From Iris pallida (lineage: Eukaryota > Streptophyta > Magnoliopsida > Asparagales > Iridaceae): a stretch of DNA of 64,000 nucleotides. Below, piece after piece: positions 44,377 through 54,279 of the stretch (position 1 is the first letter of the stretch; each line of letters starts with the position of its first letter). Both the position numbers and the translations under genes were made by a program. The notes under the pieces were generated by a model. The model was given only the letters and a program-made list of their open reading frames with translations, was not told where the DNA came from and made no database searches. The stretch lies in assembly GCA_029216955.1 (NCBI GenBank), contig JANAVB010042220.1:15552299-15616298 (forward strand), given 5' to 3'.

Positions 44377-44554
44377 CAGCAATAGTGGGGTGGAAGTCGA
44401 GGTGAACTATGGGCACGTCGATGGGCGGAGGAGCTGCCATATTATCATTCGTTGCCGCAGTCGAAGTAGAAGCAGCTTTCTTACCCTTCGCCGCCGCAGC
44501 CGACGAAGACGCCGCCTTCTTATCCTTCATCGCAACAGTCTTCTTAGGAGCCAT
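44377..44554 (-). CDS. Antisense gene exon 1 (copy B)
   Basis: ATG at 44554, 59 codons plus one base. Starts MAPKKTVAMKDKKAASSSAA, then a second KGKKAAST run. Donor G|GTAAGGA. It is Lys/Ala-rich like copy A, but with 17 more residues that look like an internal duplication of the KKAAS unit. It ends with the same phase. Confidence 0.65.
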
Positions 44555-44640
44555 CGATGATCGAAGACGAGGATAACAGTTAGGGCATGAGAGGCTTGAG
44601 TCGAAGGAGAGAGCAAAGAGATTTCTTCTCTTAATTACTC

Positions 44641-44650
44641 TTATTAATAG
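44641..44650 (-). promoter_or_regulatory. TATA-like box for antisense gene (copy B)
   Basis: Minus strand CTATTAATAA, about 90 bases upstream of the exon 1 ATG, at the same place as CTATAAATAG in copy A. Confidence 0.4.
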
Positions 44651-45036
44651 GAGGACAAAAGGAGAGAAGAAAACACGTGGACCGATGGAGCGCTTCGGGT
44701 CATGTGCTAACAGGCAAAACCGACTCCTAGGATTTTGCCCCCTCTCATGAAGGAGATTCATCCAAAGAAAATCCAAAGTTTAATAAGCCGACTCTTAGGA
44801 CTCCCCCCAAAAGACGGCTCAAATCAAAGGCAATCAATGCAAAAATTTACACACGTGACATGAAGACGTGGCAAGGAGCTTATGCGGCCAAACAACCCAT
44901 ACGGCTCAGATGGCCATGTGGCTGAGGAGGCCATGCAGCTGAGACATCCATACGACGAGAGTATCCTATACGGCCCGAAGAGTTTTTACATGGCCATGCT
45001 TCTTATTCAAAGTATTTTAATTTTGCAAATTGAAAA
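44651..45036 (-). other. Upstream region of antisense gene (copy B)
   Basis: Collinear with 6641-6990. It has five or so ATGCGGC-type motifs at 44880-44980, several mutated (CATGTGGC, CATACGAC, CATGCAGC). Confidence 0.4.
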
Positions 45037-45051
45037 CTTTGAAGGGGGTCT
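45037..45051 (+). promoter_or_regulatory. Polypurine tract of Tat copy B
   Basis: CTTTGAAGGGGGTCT directly before the 3' LTR. Confidence 0.85.
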
Positions 45052-46387
45052 TGTAGAAGCATGAAAAAGAATAAAGAAAGACCTATGCGGCTCTGACAGA
45101 GGGATCCCCATGCGGCTCAGGATCTCCATACGGCCAGGAGTCCATGCGGCTCAGGGGTCCATGCAGCTCGGATAGATCCATGCGGCTCAAAAAGAAGCCA
45201 CGTGGCCTTCAATAGTTCTTCTCTGCATTCGACTGCATTTAATGCTCTGACGGCTGCTCTGACAAATAACAGCTATGACGGCTCTGACATAAGGACGCAA
45301 TAATGACTCTGATATGATGGCGTGATCCTAGAAAAGAGAAGAAAATCTCCTTACAGCTGGCAAAATCCACCAAGTCCCGAGGCCACTCCATGCGGCTTTC
45401 CATCTACATGCGGCTGCCTGTCCATATCCCTATACGGTTGCCCCTCGGCATGCAGCTGCCTATCTATATACGGCTGCCCATCTGCATGCGGCTGCCTATC
45501 TCCATGCGGCTGCCCATCTGCATGCGGCTGCCTATCCCCATGCGGCTGCCCTCCGCATGCGACTGCCTATCCCCATGCGGCTGCCCATCCACGTGCGACT
45601 GCCAATCCACGTGCGGTTGCCCATCCTCATGCGGCTTCCCATCTTCATACGGCTGAGAGGACCCCCTATATGCGGCTCGGCCAGGACAGTCCAGCTGAGA
45701 CACGTGGCGCTCTTTGCTATAATTGAGACACGTGGCAGTCTTATCTTCCCTGGAATTATGGGTGATAACAAATCCCAACAAAATTAGATTTGTTGCGATC
45801 GTCATAATTGCCCAATCAAATCAAATCAAGCAAATTGGACACATGGCAGGCTATCACAAATCAATATTTATTGTACACAAAGATTTGATGCAATCACATT
45901 AATTGCTCAAAATTTATTATATCCAAGATGAACAACCCAGATTCATTGATCCTTAACCGCCGACTTCTGAAGGAGGCAATGATTGGTAAACCCTAATGAT
46001 CACACCCCACTCCTATAAATAGCAAGGTGCTATTCCCTTGCAAATAGAGGACGACAAGAGAGAAGCAGAGAAGAGAAAAGAGAGAGATCACTACAGAGAC
46101 ATCCAGAGATCTAGCAACCAAGACGCAAGAGAGTCTCCCCACACGTCCAAGGGCATTTCTTCACCAGAGCCAAGGCTGCATCCGATCGTCCAAGGAGTAA
46201 GACAGAGCTGCCGTCGCTTTCCCGAGCCTCTATCGTCACCCTCCAGAAAAACTAAACAATTGTACTTAGATTACTGTACCAAGGCTTTCGTCCCTAGGCT
46301 TTCTTTGTATGAGCGAGTTTGTATTGTGAAGTAAAAGTCCAGTCCTCCGATATAATTATTCTGTTCTTTTATAATCAATGGCAAACA
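45052..46387 (+). repeat. 3' LTR of Tat copy B
   Basis: 1336 bp, TGTAGAAGCATG..ATGGCAAACA. It has the same motif clusters as the 5' LTR and a TATA box at 46014-46022. Many differences from the 5' LTR fall at CG in the ATGCGGC motifs. Confidence 0.95.
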
Positions 46388-46392
46388 AGTAC
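46388..46392 (+). repeat. Target-site duplication of Tat copy B, right
   Basis: AGTAC, equal to 18944-18948. Confidence 0.9.
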
Positions 46393-46985
46393 TGCTGGGG
46401 GGTACCGAGGGGGAACTGGGACTAGTCAGCCATCGATGCCAGTTGTGAGGAACGACTTGTGGATACAAATTATCGGAGGAAGAGAGAAAGACAGCAGCGT
46501 GTACGATACCAGATCGTTGGCATCCCAGCCGTCCGTTTACTCCAGAGCTCCTCCTCCACCTCACCTCCACTTTGCAGCTACATAGCCTGGCGTTACTACT
46601 GGCACCTATAGTTTGGAGCATATTACACATATATTAGTGACCCTTCAGGGTCAGATGACACAGGTGACCCATGTTCTAGACACTTGTGGTTTGATTCTTG
46701 CTACCACTGTACCGACGGCTCCTACTTCAACCATAGTGCCTACTATATAGGCTAATGCTTTGACCACATCGTCTCCTACTACCGGCCCCTCCTTCGACCT
46801 CAACGCCTCCTACACCGGCTCCTGGTTCGACTACTGCACCTATTATTCCAAGCGGTGTTCCTGTCCAAGACCTACAGTAGGTCCTCAGTATGGTATTGAC
46901 GCAATTATATGCATGAGGACAACCGCCGCCACTTTCTCTAACTCCTCCACCAGCGGTTTAATATGCTGGAGTTTTGTATGATTTG
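46393..46985 (+). pseudogene. CACTA second gene, 3' part (continues from 18948)
   Basis: Taking one copy of AGTAC, the frame SRGGEGRS at 18919-18942 runs on without a break into AGGYRGGTGTSQPSMPVVRN here. That shows that Tat B landed in a coding exon. The frame reaches a TAG at 46583-46585, then shows LEHITHILVTLQGQMTQVTH and a Pro/Thr/Ser-rich tail with stops. Low-complexity C-termini are usual for these proteins. No further exon is recognised. Confidence 0.55.
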
Positions 46986-47124
46986 ATTTTTGTACTGGAT
47001 GATTTTGTAAAACTTTATAGAATTTTTGTATCATTTGGTAAATTTGTATAAATGTACTTTTCTCTATAGTTAGAAAATATTTGATTGCATAAATATTTAC
47101 AGTTTGAGTTTATTTACTTTAATG

Positions 47125-47167
<43 letters not shown>

Positions 47168-47771
47168 TGAGTTTATTGAATAAGTAATATATTTGTATTG
47201 TACAAGTACAATGCCAATTTGTATTGAATATATAGATATTGACAAGTGTCAATATTGTAGGAATCATTTATTATGGCAATAAAACTAACCTTAGTGACTT
47301 ACTGACGGCTGACTACCGACATATATCTATAGGTCAGTGAAGACTTATCGACTAAGCACCGATAGAAAGTTGGGGAAGATAACATGTTACTAATGAAAAT
47401 TTCTGTCGCGAACGTGCTGTCTGATATACATAATTGTACCAGTCGTCTTACTGACAAAAATTTCTGTCGATTACCTTCTGGAAAAATTTAAAATGTGGGC
47501 TGACAAAAATTTGTCACTAATCCATTGCAATACTGTCGCATGCCTTACCGACGAAAAATATACGTTGCTAATCCATCGGTGACTTGTTGTCGCCAATTCA
47601 TTCGCTAATCTTTCGCTACAACGACCACCTATCGACGAAAATTTCTTAGCGACATTTAACCTAACGATGGCATGTATTCATCGGTATTCCATCGATATAC
47701 CACAATACCGACTAAACTACTACATATAGCGACGGATATATCCATCGGTAGTTACCTGTATTTTTGTAGTG
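46986..47771 (+). repeat. CACTA 3' subterminal region and terminal inverted repeat
   Basis: AT-rich sequence with an (AT)n run at 47127-47163, then (from about 47300) many short subterminal repeats on both strands around CGACGAAAATTT, CCGAC and CATCGGTA. It ends TTTTTGTAGTG at 47771; the complement CACTACAAAAA is the classic CACTA terminus. The 5' terminus was not found in the window. Confidence 0.8.
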
Positions 47772-47819
47772 ACTCAAACAAGCCTACCTAAAATCAGATA
47801 AATCAATCCAAACTCCACA

Positions 47820-48480
47820 AAATATCATGACCCAGTGTTCTGGATATGGGGTGACAGAACTCGGCCAAAGTTCGATCCTTGAGCGAACTCGGTCAAACCC
47901 TAAACCTAATTTCCTGAATTAACTCTGTCTTCCTAAAGATCGGGCTCCAAAGTTTAGATTTTTAAACGTTTGGGGACCGAACTTTGCCCAAACTCGATTC
48001 AGAAAAATCTAATAGAATGAAATACTATAACGTTCTCACTCACTAAATTCTCACCTTCATCTATTCATTTGAGATACTATCCAAGCTTAAACCTTTCCAA
48101 TCTCCAAGCAACGATTTTCCAAAGCACCTTTACTGCCTAAGTGTGATTTCGATTAGAAGTTGTTCGAGTTGTAACTACTTGGAAAATTCTAAGTTCACTT
48201 TTTTGTTTAAGTGTTGAAGTCAGCAAGTTCTCGTGCTCAAAGCTTGTGGTTATAAGAAGTTAGCAAGCCCTTCGGATCAAAGCTTGTATTGTACGCTATT
48301 TCATAAGTAGTAGATTTAACACTGGACAAGAGTACTCAGGACTGGATTATTCTTCAATGAGGGACACCAGTATACATCATGGTATTAGCGTTTGTGACTT
48401 TTTACTTATTACATTTTTTATACTTGCTTGTTATTATTTTTTAGTTATAATTAGTCTTAGTTTTTATTGGTAATTACCCT
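47820..48480 (+). repeat. Decayed SIRE-like LTR fragment
   Basis: Between 48290 and 48400, phrases such as CTATTTCATAAGTAGTAGAT, ACTCAGGACTGGATTATTCT and GAGGGACACCAG align with the SIRE LTR at 31160-31250. The GAACTCGGCC-rich part at 47855-47910 resembles its palindromes. No LTR end is preserved at the left, where the CACTA terminus lies only about 50 bases away, so the CACTA element may have inserted into this LTR. Confidence 0.5.
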
Positions 48481-49911
48481 CATGATAAAGGTAGTTTGAT
48501 TAGTCGAAATCAACAATAGCATGATACTTTGCATCCGCTGGCACATTAAGTAGGTGATGCGCTTGTATATATAATTATAATAGGAAATAGGTCTAAAATC
48601 CAATAGAGATGTAGCTTATGCTTTCTTGGTGATTAATGAGATAAAAATATGATTTAGTTCCTTGAGCAGTTGATTATTGTGAGGACCACCTCACTGTATC
48701 GATATTTATATACGAATATACGAGTATTTTCTGTATGTTGTATTTTTTATGATTTCAGTATCATAATCAAGGATGATGGATTTTTGCGAGCCGAGTCCGT
48801 GACTATTGATATCATGTAATAAATGCATTTCCGAATTCGAGCATTGATGGTTTTACTTGTTTTCGAGATTTCCTAGTTTTTTTGTGTATCAAAGATCTTG
48901 TGATACTCCTATTTTCTAGAAAAAGTCACTTACTAACTTATGCAATATAATATTCTCGTATGTTTACTGAGAGCCGTGTAAATCCCAAACTTCTTGAGAC
49001 TTATAGAATACTTATTAGAATTACCATGGACTTGAACTAGGACTTGTACGTAGAACAAAGATCAATTTATTTCTCGAAATGAGAATTTCATAGTCATATC
49101 GATATACAGCTAGTATACTGCGACATAACACCGAGCTGCTAGTGACTCAGTCATTGGGCAAAATCGAGCCATCCTAGTGTCCAATGGGTACTTGGTTTTG
49201 TTTCATTGGCTAAGATTTATTGTAGGGGCATGGATTGATGACTTGGATTGATCCAAGGGCCAAGGATCCTCCTCCTCTATATATAACCTATGTTTTTTTT
49301 GTTTTTTTCCCTCTCCATTTCTCTCTTTATTTTATTTCTCCATTCCTTGCATTGAGTTTGAAATTGGAGCTTAATCTTGAGACATAGTGTGATTTCTGAA
49401 TCCTCCTTGGTGGCGAAGTAGAAGATTGGACTTGGAATCTTGACCTAGGCAAGTACACCTTGCCATTCATGAATAAAATTTGTGTTTACTCTTGCCAATT
49501 TTTTTTTCTATGAATTGAATGTTTAGTTTTATGCAAAATATGTTTATTGGAAATGTTTTCATCTTGATTCATGGACATGTGATTGATTTTAGCTTTGGTA
49601 TTGACCTAGATGTTGTTTCCTAGGGTTTATTTATGATACCATTGTGAAAACTAGATATAGGGTGTGATACCTAGAGCTTTATCATCAACCCTAGTATAAA
49701 TTACTATATGAGACTCATCCTTAGTATTGTATCTTATGGATTGAGAATGGGTAGAATCATGACTTGGTTTTGGCTCCGTAAACCCAATCCCAAACCAATT
49801 CTAGGCACATTGAATGTTGGTAGTATATCGTCAGTATATGTTTGTGTTTTTGAAACTTTTTATATGATCAACAATATACAACAAGTATACCCGTGTTTAC
49901 CTCGGTATACC
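48481..49911. other. Unassigned sequence with possible minus-strand leader
   Basis: No gene recognised. The last ~300 bases lie downstream (minus strand) of the primer-binding site at 49912 and could be the leader of a decayed retroelement. The rest shows no structure that I can support. Confidence 0.35.
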
Positions 49912-49923
49912 GCTCTGATACCA
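49912..49923 (-). promoter_or_regulatory. Primer-binding site on the minus strand
   Basis: The complement reads TGGTATCAGAGC, followed by GGTATACC. It is identical to the initiator-Met primer site at 31392. It suggests that a 5' LTR ends near 49928 on the minus strand (..AAAAATCA|ACTC|TGGTATC..). Confidence 0.55.
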
Positions 49924-49927
49924 GAGT

Positions 49928-52055
49928 TGATTTTTCTTGATTTTCCTAATTTTGTCTTTTTATCTTCTTATATAATGATTGTTCATGCATGTCTACTTTA
50001 TTGGTTGACCGTCGACATATGATCATGATATTAATCTTTGCTCAATCACATAACTAGTAAACGAAAAACAATCCAGCAGACTCACATGATCACCACTCCA
50101 GTATCATCTTTAATACAAAATACATAACTATTCTCCAAAGACAAATTCGGTAATCATCATCAACAACAATATACATTTGTAATATCAAAACATCTGATAC
50201 ATCCAAAACATCTATTCTAATCTTCTAGAGTCCTCCAGAAGCCTCTTAATCCATGTGCTATCTCCATGACCTAATATGTCAATAATCTTGTCAAAACGGG
50301 AGCAAAATACATCCAACCAACATGTCGTACTATACAAAATAAAACAGAAAATAAATACAAAAATAAATACAAGAAATAAAACCAGACAATATGACATTGA
50401 ATGCTGTCATGATCATAAAACCTGTAATACGAAAAACTATAAGAATCTTAATGAAGCATGATAAACACGACTAGCCACGAGAATAGACAATCAACAAGGA
50501 TACATGACTAAGCAATCTATGTGTTTTGAAATACCATTTTTGATATGTTACTCTTATTGATACGGCTCAAGCATATATACAATGCATGTTGAACTATTAT
50601 TTAGAAACAAAGGGTTTACCCACATATTTAGTTGGTATTTCCTCTTCCCCGAGATTCAGAAACAATATTAGTCAATAGTCAGATCTGATGTGCGGAGTAC
50701 GAATATCAGGCAATAGTCAGATTTGATTATTAGAGTATGGATGTCAATATCAGACAGTCACTAAATCTGATAATAGAGTCACGTCGTGTCAGAATCGTAT
50801 CTGAACAAGATTCAGAATCCATAGCAAGTAAGATTCAGAACTTGATGTTATTTGATGCAGAATCACGAGTCATCAAGGATACAGAGTCTCATGTCAAAAT
50901 TGTGTCACAACATGAGACATGACAAATAAAGAAATAAAATTTAGCATTTATAATGTATGGAGAAACATCTTGTAAGAAGTACTTGTTTTAGCCCAATTGT
51001 AGAAGGTGTTAATCGTCCAACCTACAAAAATACATGATTCTATTATTAGGAAGTTGCTAGTAGGTTCTAAAGTCGTATAGAAGTCTTGGCCCAATATTGC
51101 TCACAAACAAATATAACCTCTACTATTTCGCTTAAGTTACTACATGGCCTAAACTACTTCCTAGCCCAATTTCTCAATTCTGATTTTATAGAACCAAAGC
51201 CCAATATCATAACTTATTATAAAAAGCCTTACAATAAATTCAACACTAATCAAAACACACTTCCATTTATCATTGGCCAAAACTATATCAAATTCCTACT
51301 GGCCTGAACCCAACAATCAGGCCCAAGCCACAGCATTGAGCCCATGGCCCAAACACAAAACCTATTTCTTTTCTTTTTTCTCTTCTTTCGTTGTTTAGCC
51401 TATGGCTCGGCCCAACCAAATTCTTCCAAGTTAAAGAGCCCAATAATGAGCCCATTTCACTCCTTAAACTCGGCCCACACATTGCTCAGCCCTATATCTC
51501 ACTTTCACATGAGAGAGAAAGCAAATCACAAAAGCAAAGAAGAAGGAGAAGAAGAATCCAGAAGAAGAAGGAGAAGAAGAATAAGCAGAAGAAGAAGAGA
51601 ATCGAGAGAGTAGAAAGAGGCTCACCGGGGCTTCTTCGCTCGACGCGACGGCACGACTGGTTACATCGCCGTGGGAAGAGGAGGAGATGGACGAATCATG
51701 GTGTGATGGTGGCTAAAGCGACTTCAGAATAAACGCTCTCACGGTGGAGATTGATCGACAAGATGGAGGCTTCAACGGTGGTGACTACGCGAGGAAAGAA
51801 AGAAAAGGAGGTCGCGATAGAGTGTGGTGGCAGGGATGTGGAGTGGATCTCGAAACGGTGGATGGTGAGTGGAGCAGTGGTGGTGGGAGCTCGTCCACGG
51901 GGATGGCTGAAGTTCATCGTAGGCGCTCGTTGAGGAAGTCAGTGATGGCGGTGGTGAAGGAGTGGGACCATACGTAGCTGGGCTGGAGTCTATTGAATAC
52001 ATACTTGGTACGTTTGCATATTCCTAGTCATATGTATATTGGAACTAGAGCATTA
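49928..52055 (-). repeat. Putative minus-strand LTR preceding the primer site
   Basis: Limits are uncertain. On the minus strand a possible start is TGTAATGCTCTAGTTCC (52055) and a possible end is ..GAAAAATCA (49928). The interior includes a purine-rich tract (51520-51610) and a GC-rich stretch (51620-51960), a layout also seen at 53270-53990. Reading frames here are low-complexity. I could not find a second copy to confirm the ends. Confidence 0.3.
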
Positions 52056-53269
52056 CATATTTTTTTTGGTAGCCCATGCTTATCGAAAGCATATCGTCTC
52101 AATTACGTTATTGTACCAAACAACCTGCAATAGGATAGTGTAATAGGATCTCAATCCATAATTGCTTTTGAAAATTCTTTTGATTTCATCTATCGCCCTT
52201 GGAACTTGAAAATTGAAGTCGATCATCTTTTTTGAACTCCTTACCATGAATTCTCGTATTTTTCCTATTTCAAAAGGATGAATACTCGTGCTTGAAAAAT
52301 ATCTTGGATTGTATTTTATCATAAGATAGAAGGTAGTGATAGGGTATTTTAAAGGGAAATATTATTTGTGGTAGGACGGGTTTGGATAGACGCCTCTATT
52401 AAATAGACCGAGTAGATCAGGTTTGGAGTATAGAATTCACATAGGCGACTTAACCCTAACGAGAGACTCTAGAATGAATAGATTACAACCATTCTACTTG
52501 AGTACCTATGGTAGATAGAGATGAGTTAGGGGTATAACAAAGTTAAATTAGTATGAGTAAGGATCAGAATGATTGAAGGGATTTAATTGAACATATTGTA
52601 GAAATTCTAGAGTAGTTTTGGTTTCCTAATTAGAATGTGATCATCCACATGAAAGACTATAGTTGGAAGAACACAAAGGCCTCGTTAGGAATAGAATTAT
52701 TCGATAAGCATTGCCTAACATTTTACCTTTACCTAGCATGTAGGCGTAGAAGGGTTAGGAGTACTTGTAATTATTGTATAACTTCCTATAAGCTAGGAAG
52801 AGTAGATTGTCAATCGCGCTATTAAGGAGATTGGATATATAATTTATAGGAGTAAGGCATAGAGTTCAAAAGATTGGTTATGATATTCATATTTTCTGTG
52901 GAGCCCAGAGGACTGGTAGTTAGAACAGTTGTATTGAAATAAGATACACGAAGGGGGTACAAAGAGGGAAGAACCATAGGAGCAACACCATGAATATGTA
53001 GAATAATTAAAAGGGATCAAGGAGGATTAGGACCTAGCAGATTGCATTCTTAGTATGTAACACCATGTTGTTGGAAGCGTTGTTTAAGAAAACCAGGTCA
53101 TAGAAGGGAGTAAACTGGTTGAAATTAAGATATATAAGCTTAAGGTGATATAAGTTAGAATATGACTTTGAAGATTAGCTAGTCGCACTCTTAAGAATCG
53201 AAGGTTGTACTAGGACCCTTGATAGATAAGCCTATGCTCTAGTATGAGTAGAAGTTCATCATCTTCAGA
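52056..53269. other. Unassigned intergenic sequence
   Basis: No gene or element boundary supported. A phrase at 52466-52490 (CTCTAGAATGAATAGATT) resembles one at 11200-11220 in the decayed element V, so part of this may come from the same old family. Confidence 0.3.
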
Positions 53270-54279
53270 CTGATTGATCATCCGATGCCTAAAAAAGAAA
53301 AATAAGATTGAGAGGAGTGAAGGAAGAGAGAGAGAGAGAGAGGGAGAGAGGGAGAATTCGAGAGAAAGAGTGAGAGTAAAAAGAGAGGGAGAGAAAGAAA
53401 GTGCCGATCGGAGATCAAGCTCGGCCACGCCATGCTGGCGGCCGAGGAACGGTATGAAAAAGGCATGGCATAGAAGGTCAGGATCAAGAGGTCGATGGAT
53501 CTGACGTCGAGGGTCAAGTATGGGAAGCAGCTGGAGGCTCGGCCATGGCGGTCGGCTATCGTCGAGCATGGTACACGGAGAGCTCGTCGTTGACTTCGGT
53601 GGAGGCTTGGAGAGAGCTCGCCGTGGGGTTGCTGGGACCTCGCCGGAGTAGAGCCACTGTATGTTGGCTACAGGAATTGAGAAGTGAGGGGAGGCTCTCG
53701 CCATAGCGCGATGAGGCAGAGTGCAGCGGTGCTGATCTTGAGCTGGCGATTAGGGGCGGCGACTCTGATGTGGCGGTATAAGCCAAGGTTGGGGCCGGAG
53801 TGGAGAGTGGTTGGTGGGGACACAGAGGGTCGAGTGGAGATGTTGTGGTGGTCGGGACAGGGGATAAGGAGGTGGTCGATGGTGGTGATGGTACTTGCTT
53901 GGACATGGGAGGTAGTAGAGAAGTGGTTCGATGGTGGTGGTGATTAGGAGGTCGTCGGCCGGGATGGCCGGCAGAGGATGGCTAGGATGGCAGAGAGAGT
54001 ACATAATTGCAATAATTGATATAAATTGTTGTAATTATTTTGGTGTGTCCAAAGGAATGGGGAATACCCTCATTAAATAGGCTAGAAGAGTTTGGAGAGC
54101 AAACAAGTGCTATGGCACTCCAATGTAATATGTAAAAAAGAATGAGGGCAATAAAGGAAATATGTGCGTGTGTGGAAGGGTGTAGGAGAGTCACATGGAT
54201 TAGTTAGCCATGGCTAACCACTAAACATTAATCAGATAGCTAACTTATTTAGTTAGAGTTAACTAAACAACGGGCCATG
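53270..54279. other. GA-rich then GC-rich LTR-like sequence
   Basis: (GA)n-rich at 53320-53400, then 600 bp of GC-rich DNA with GGTGGTGAT and GCCGGC repeats. Several overlapping open frames exist on both strands, but all look like composition effects (Pro/Ser/Thr- or Gly/Trp/Val-rich). On the minus strand a TATA-like CTATTTAATGAGGG (54073-54086) precedes the GC-rich part, as in some LTRs. Confidence 0.3.

Larger units (their letters stand above)
40157..44554 (-). pseudogene. Antisense three-exon PMD-like gene of Tat copy B (split by SIRE)
   Basis: Exon 1 44554-44377, intron 43927-44376, exon 2 43926-41537, intron 41456-41536, exon 3 41455-40157 and then 30444-30319. Splice sites and phases equal those of copy A. 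Exon 2 keeps the PVGEMGLALHEMHVISKLPW segment (near 43090). Frame breaks: a one-base loss near 43908, shifts near 43650 and 43265, a shift near 42940, a further break in 42160-42270, and several stops in exon 3 (41212, 40740, 40530). It is much more decayed than copy A, but at the copy A stop (4766) it still has a sense codon. Confidence 0.8.
18949..46387 (+). mobile_element. Tat-clade Ty3/gypsy retrotransposon, copy B, interrupted by a SIRE element
   Basis: Complete from LTR to LTR, with identical AGTAC target copies. Without the SIRE insertion (30445-40161) it is about 17.7 kb. Order: LTR, primer-binding site, gag, protease, RT-RNase H, a second archaeal-type RNase H, integrase, tandem array, antisense gene, polypurine tract, LTR. 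The second RNase H and the antisense gene place it in the Tat clade. All coding parts carry stops or frameshifts. The first ~290 bp of its two LTRs differ at about 15 positions (about 5%, counted by eye). Confidence 0.93.

Noticed and set aside
50212..50397. Short hydrophobic minus-strand frame
   Set aside because: 61 codons in AT-rich DNA, no start context or family; likely chance.
51344..52002. Basic or Ser/Pro-rich open frames on both strands
   Set aside because: Purine-tract and GC-rich LTR-like sequence, no domain, overlapping frames on both strands.
53210..54004. Open frames of 75-165 codons on both strands
   Set aside because: Composition effect of GA-rich and GC-rich DNA; Pro/Ser-rich or Trp/Gly-rich products without recognisable domains.
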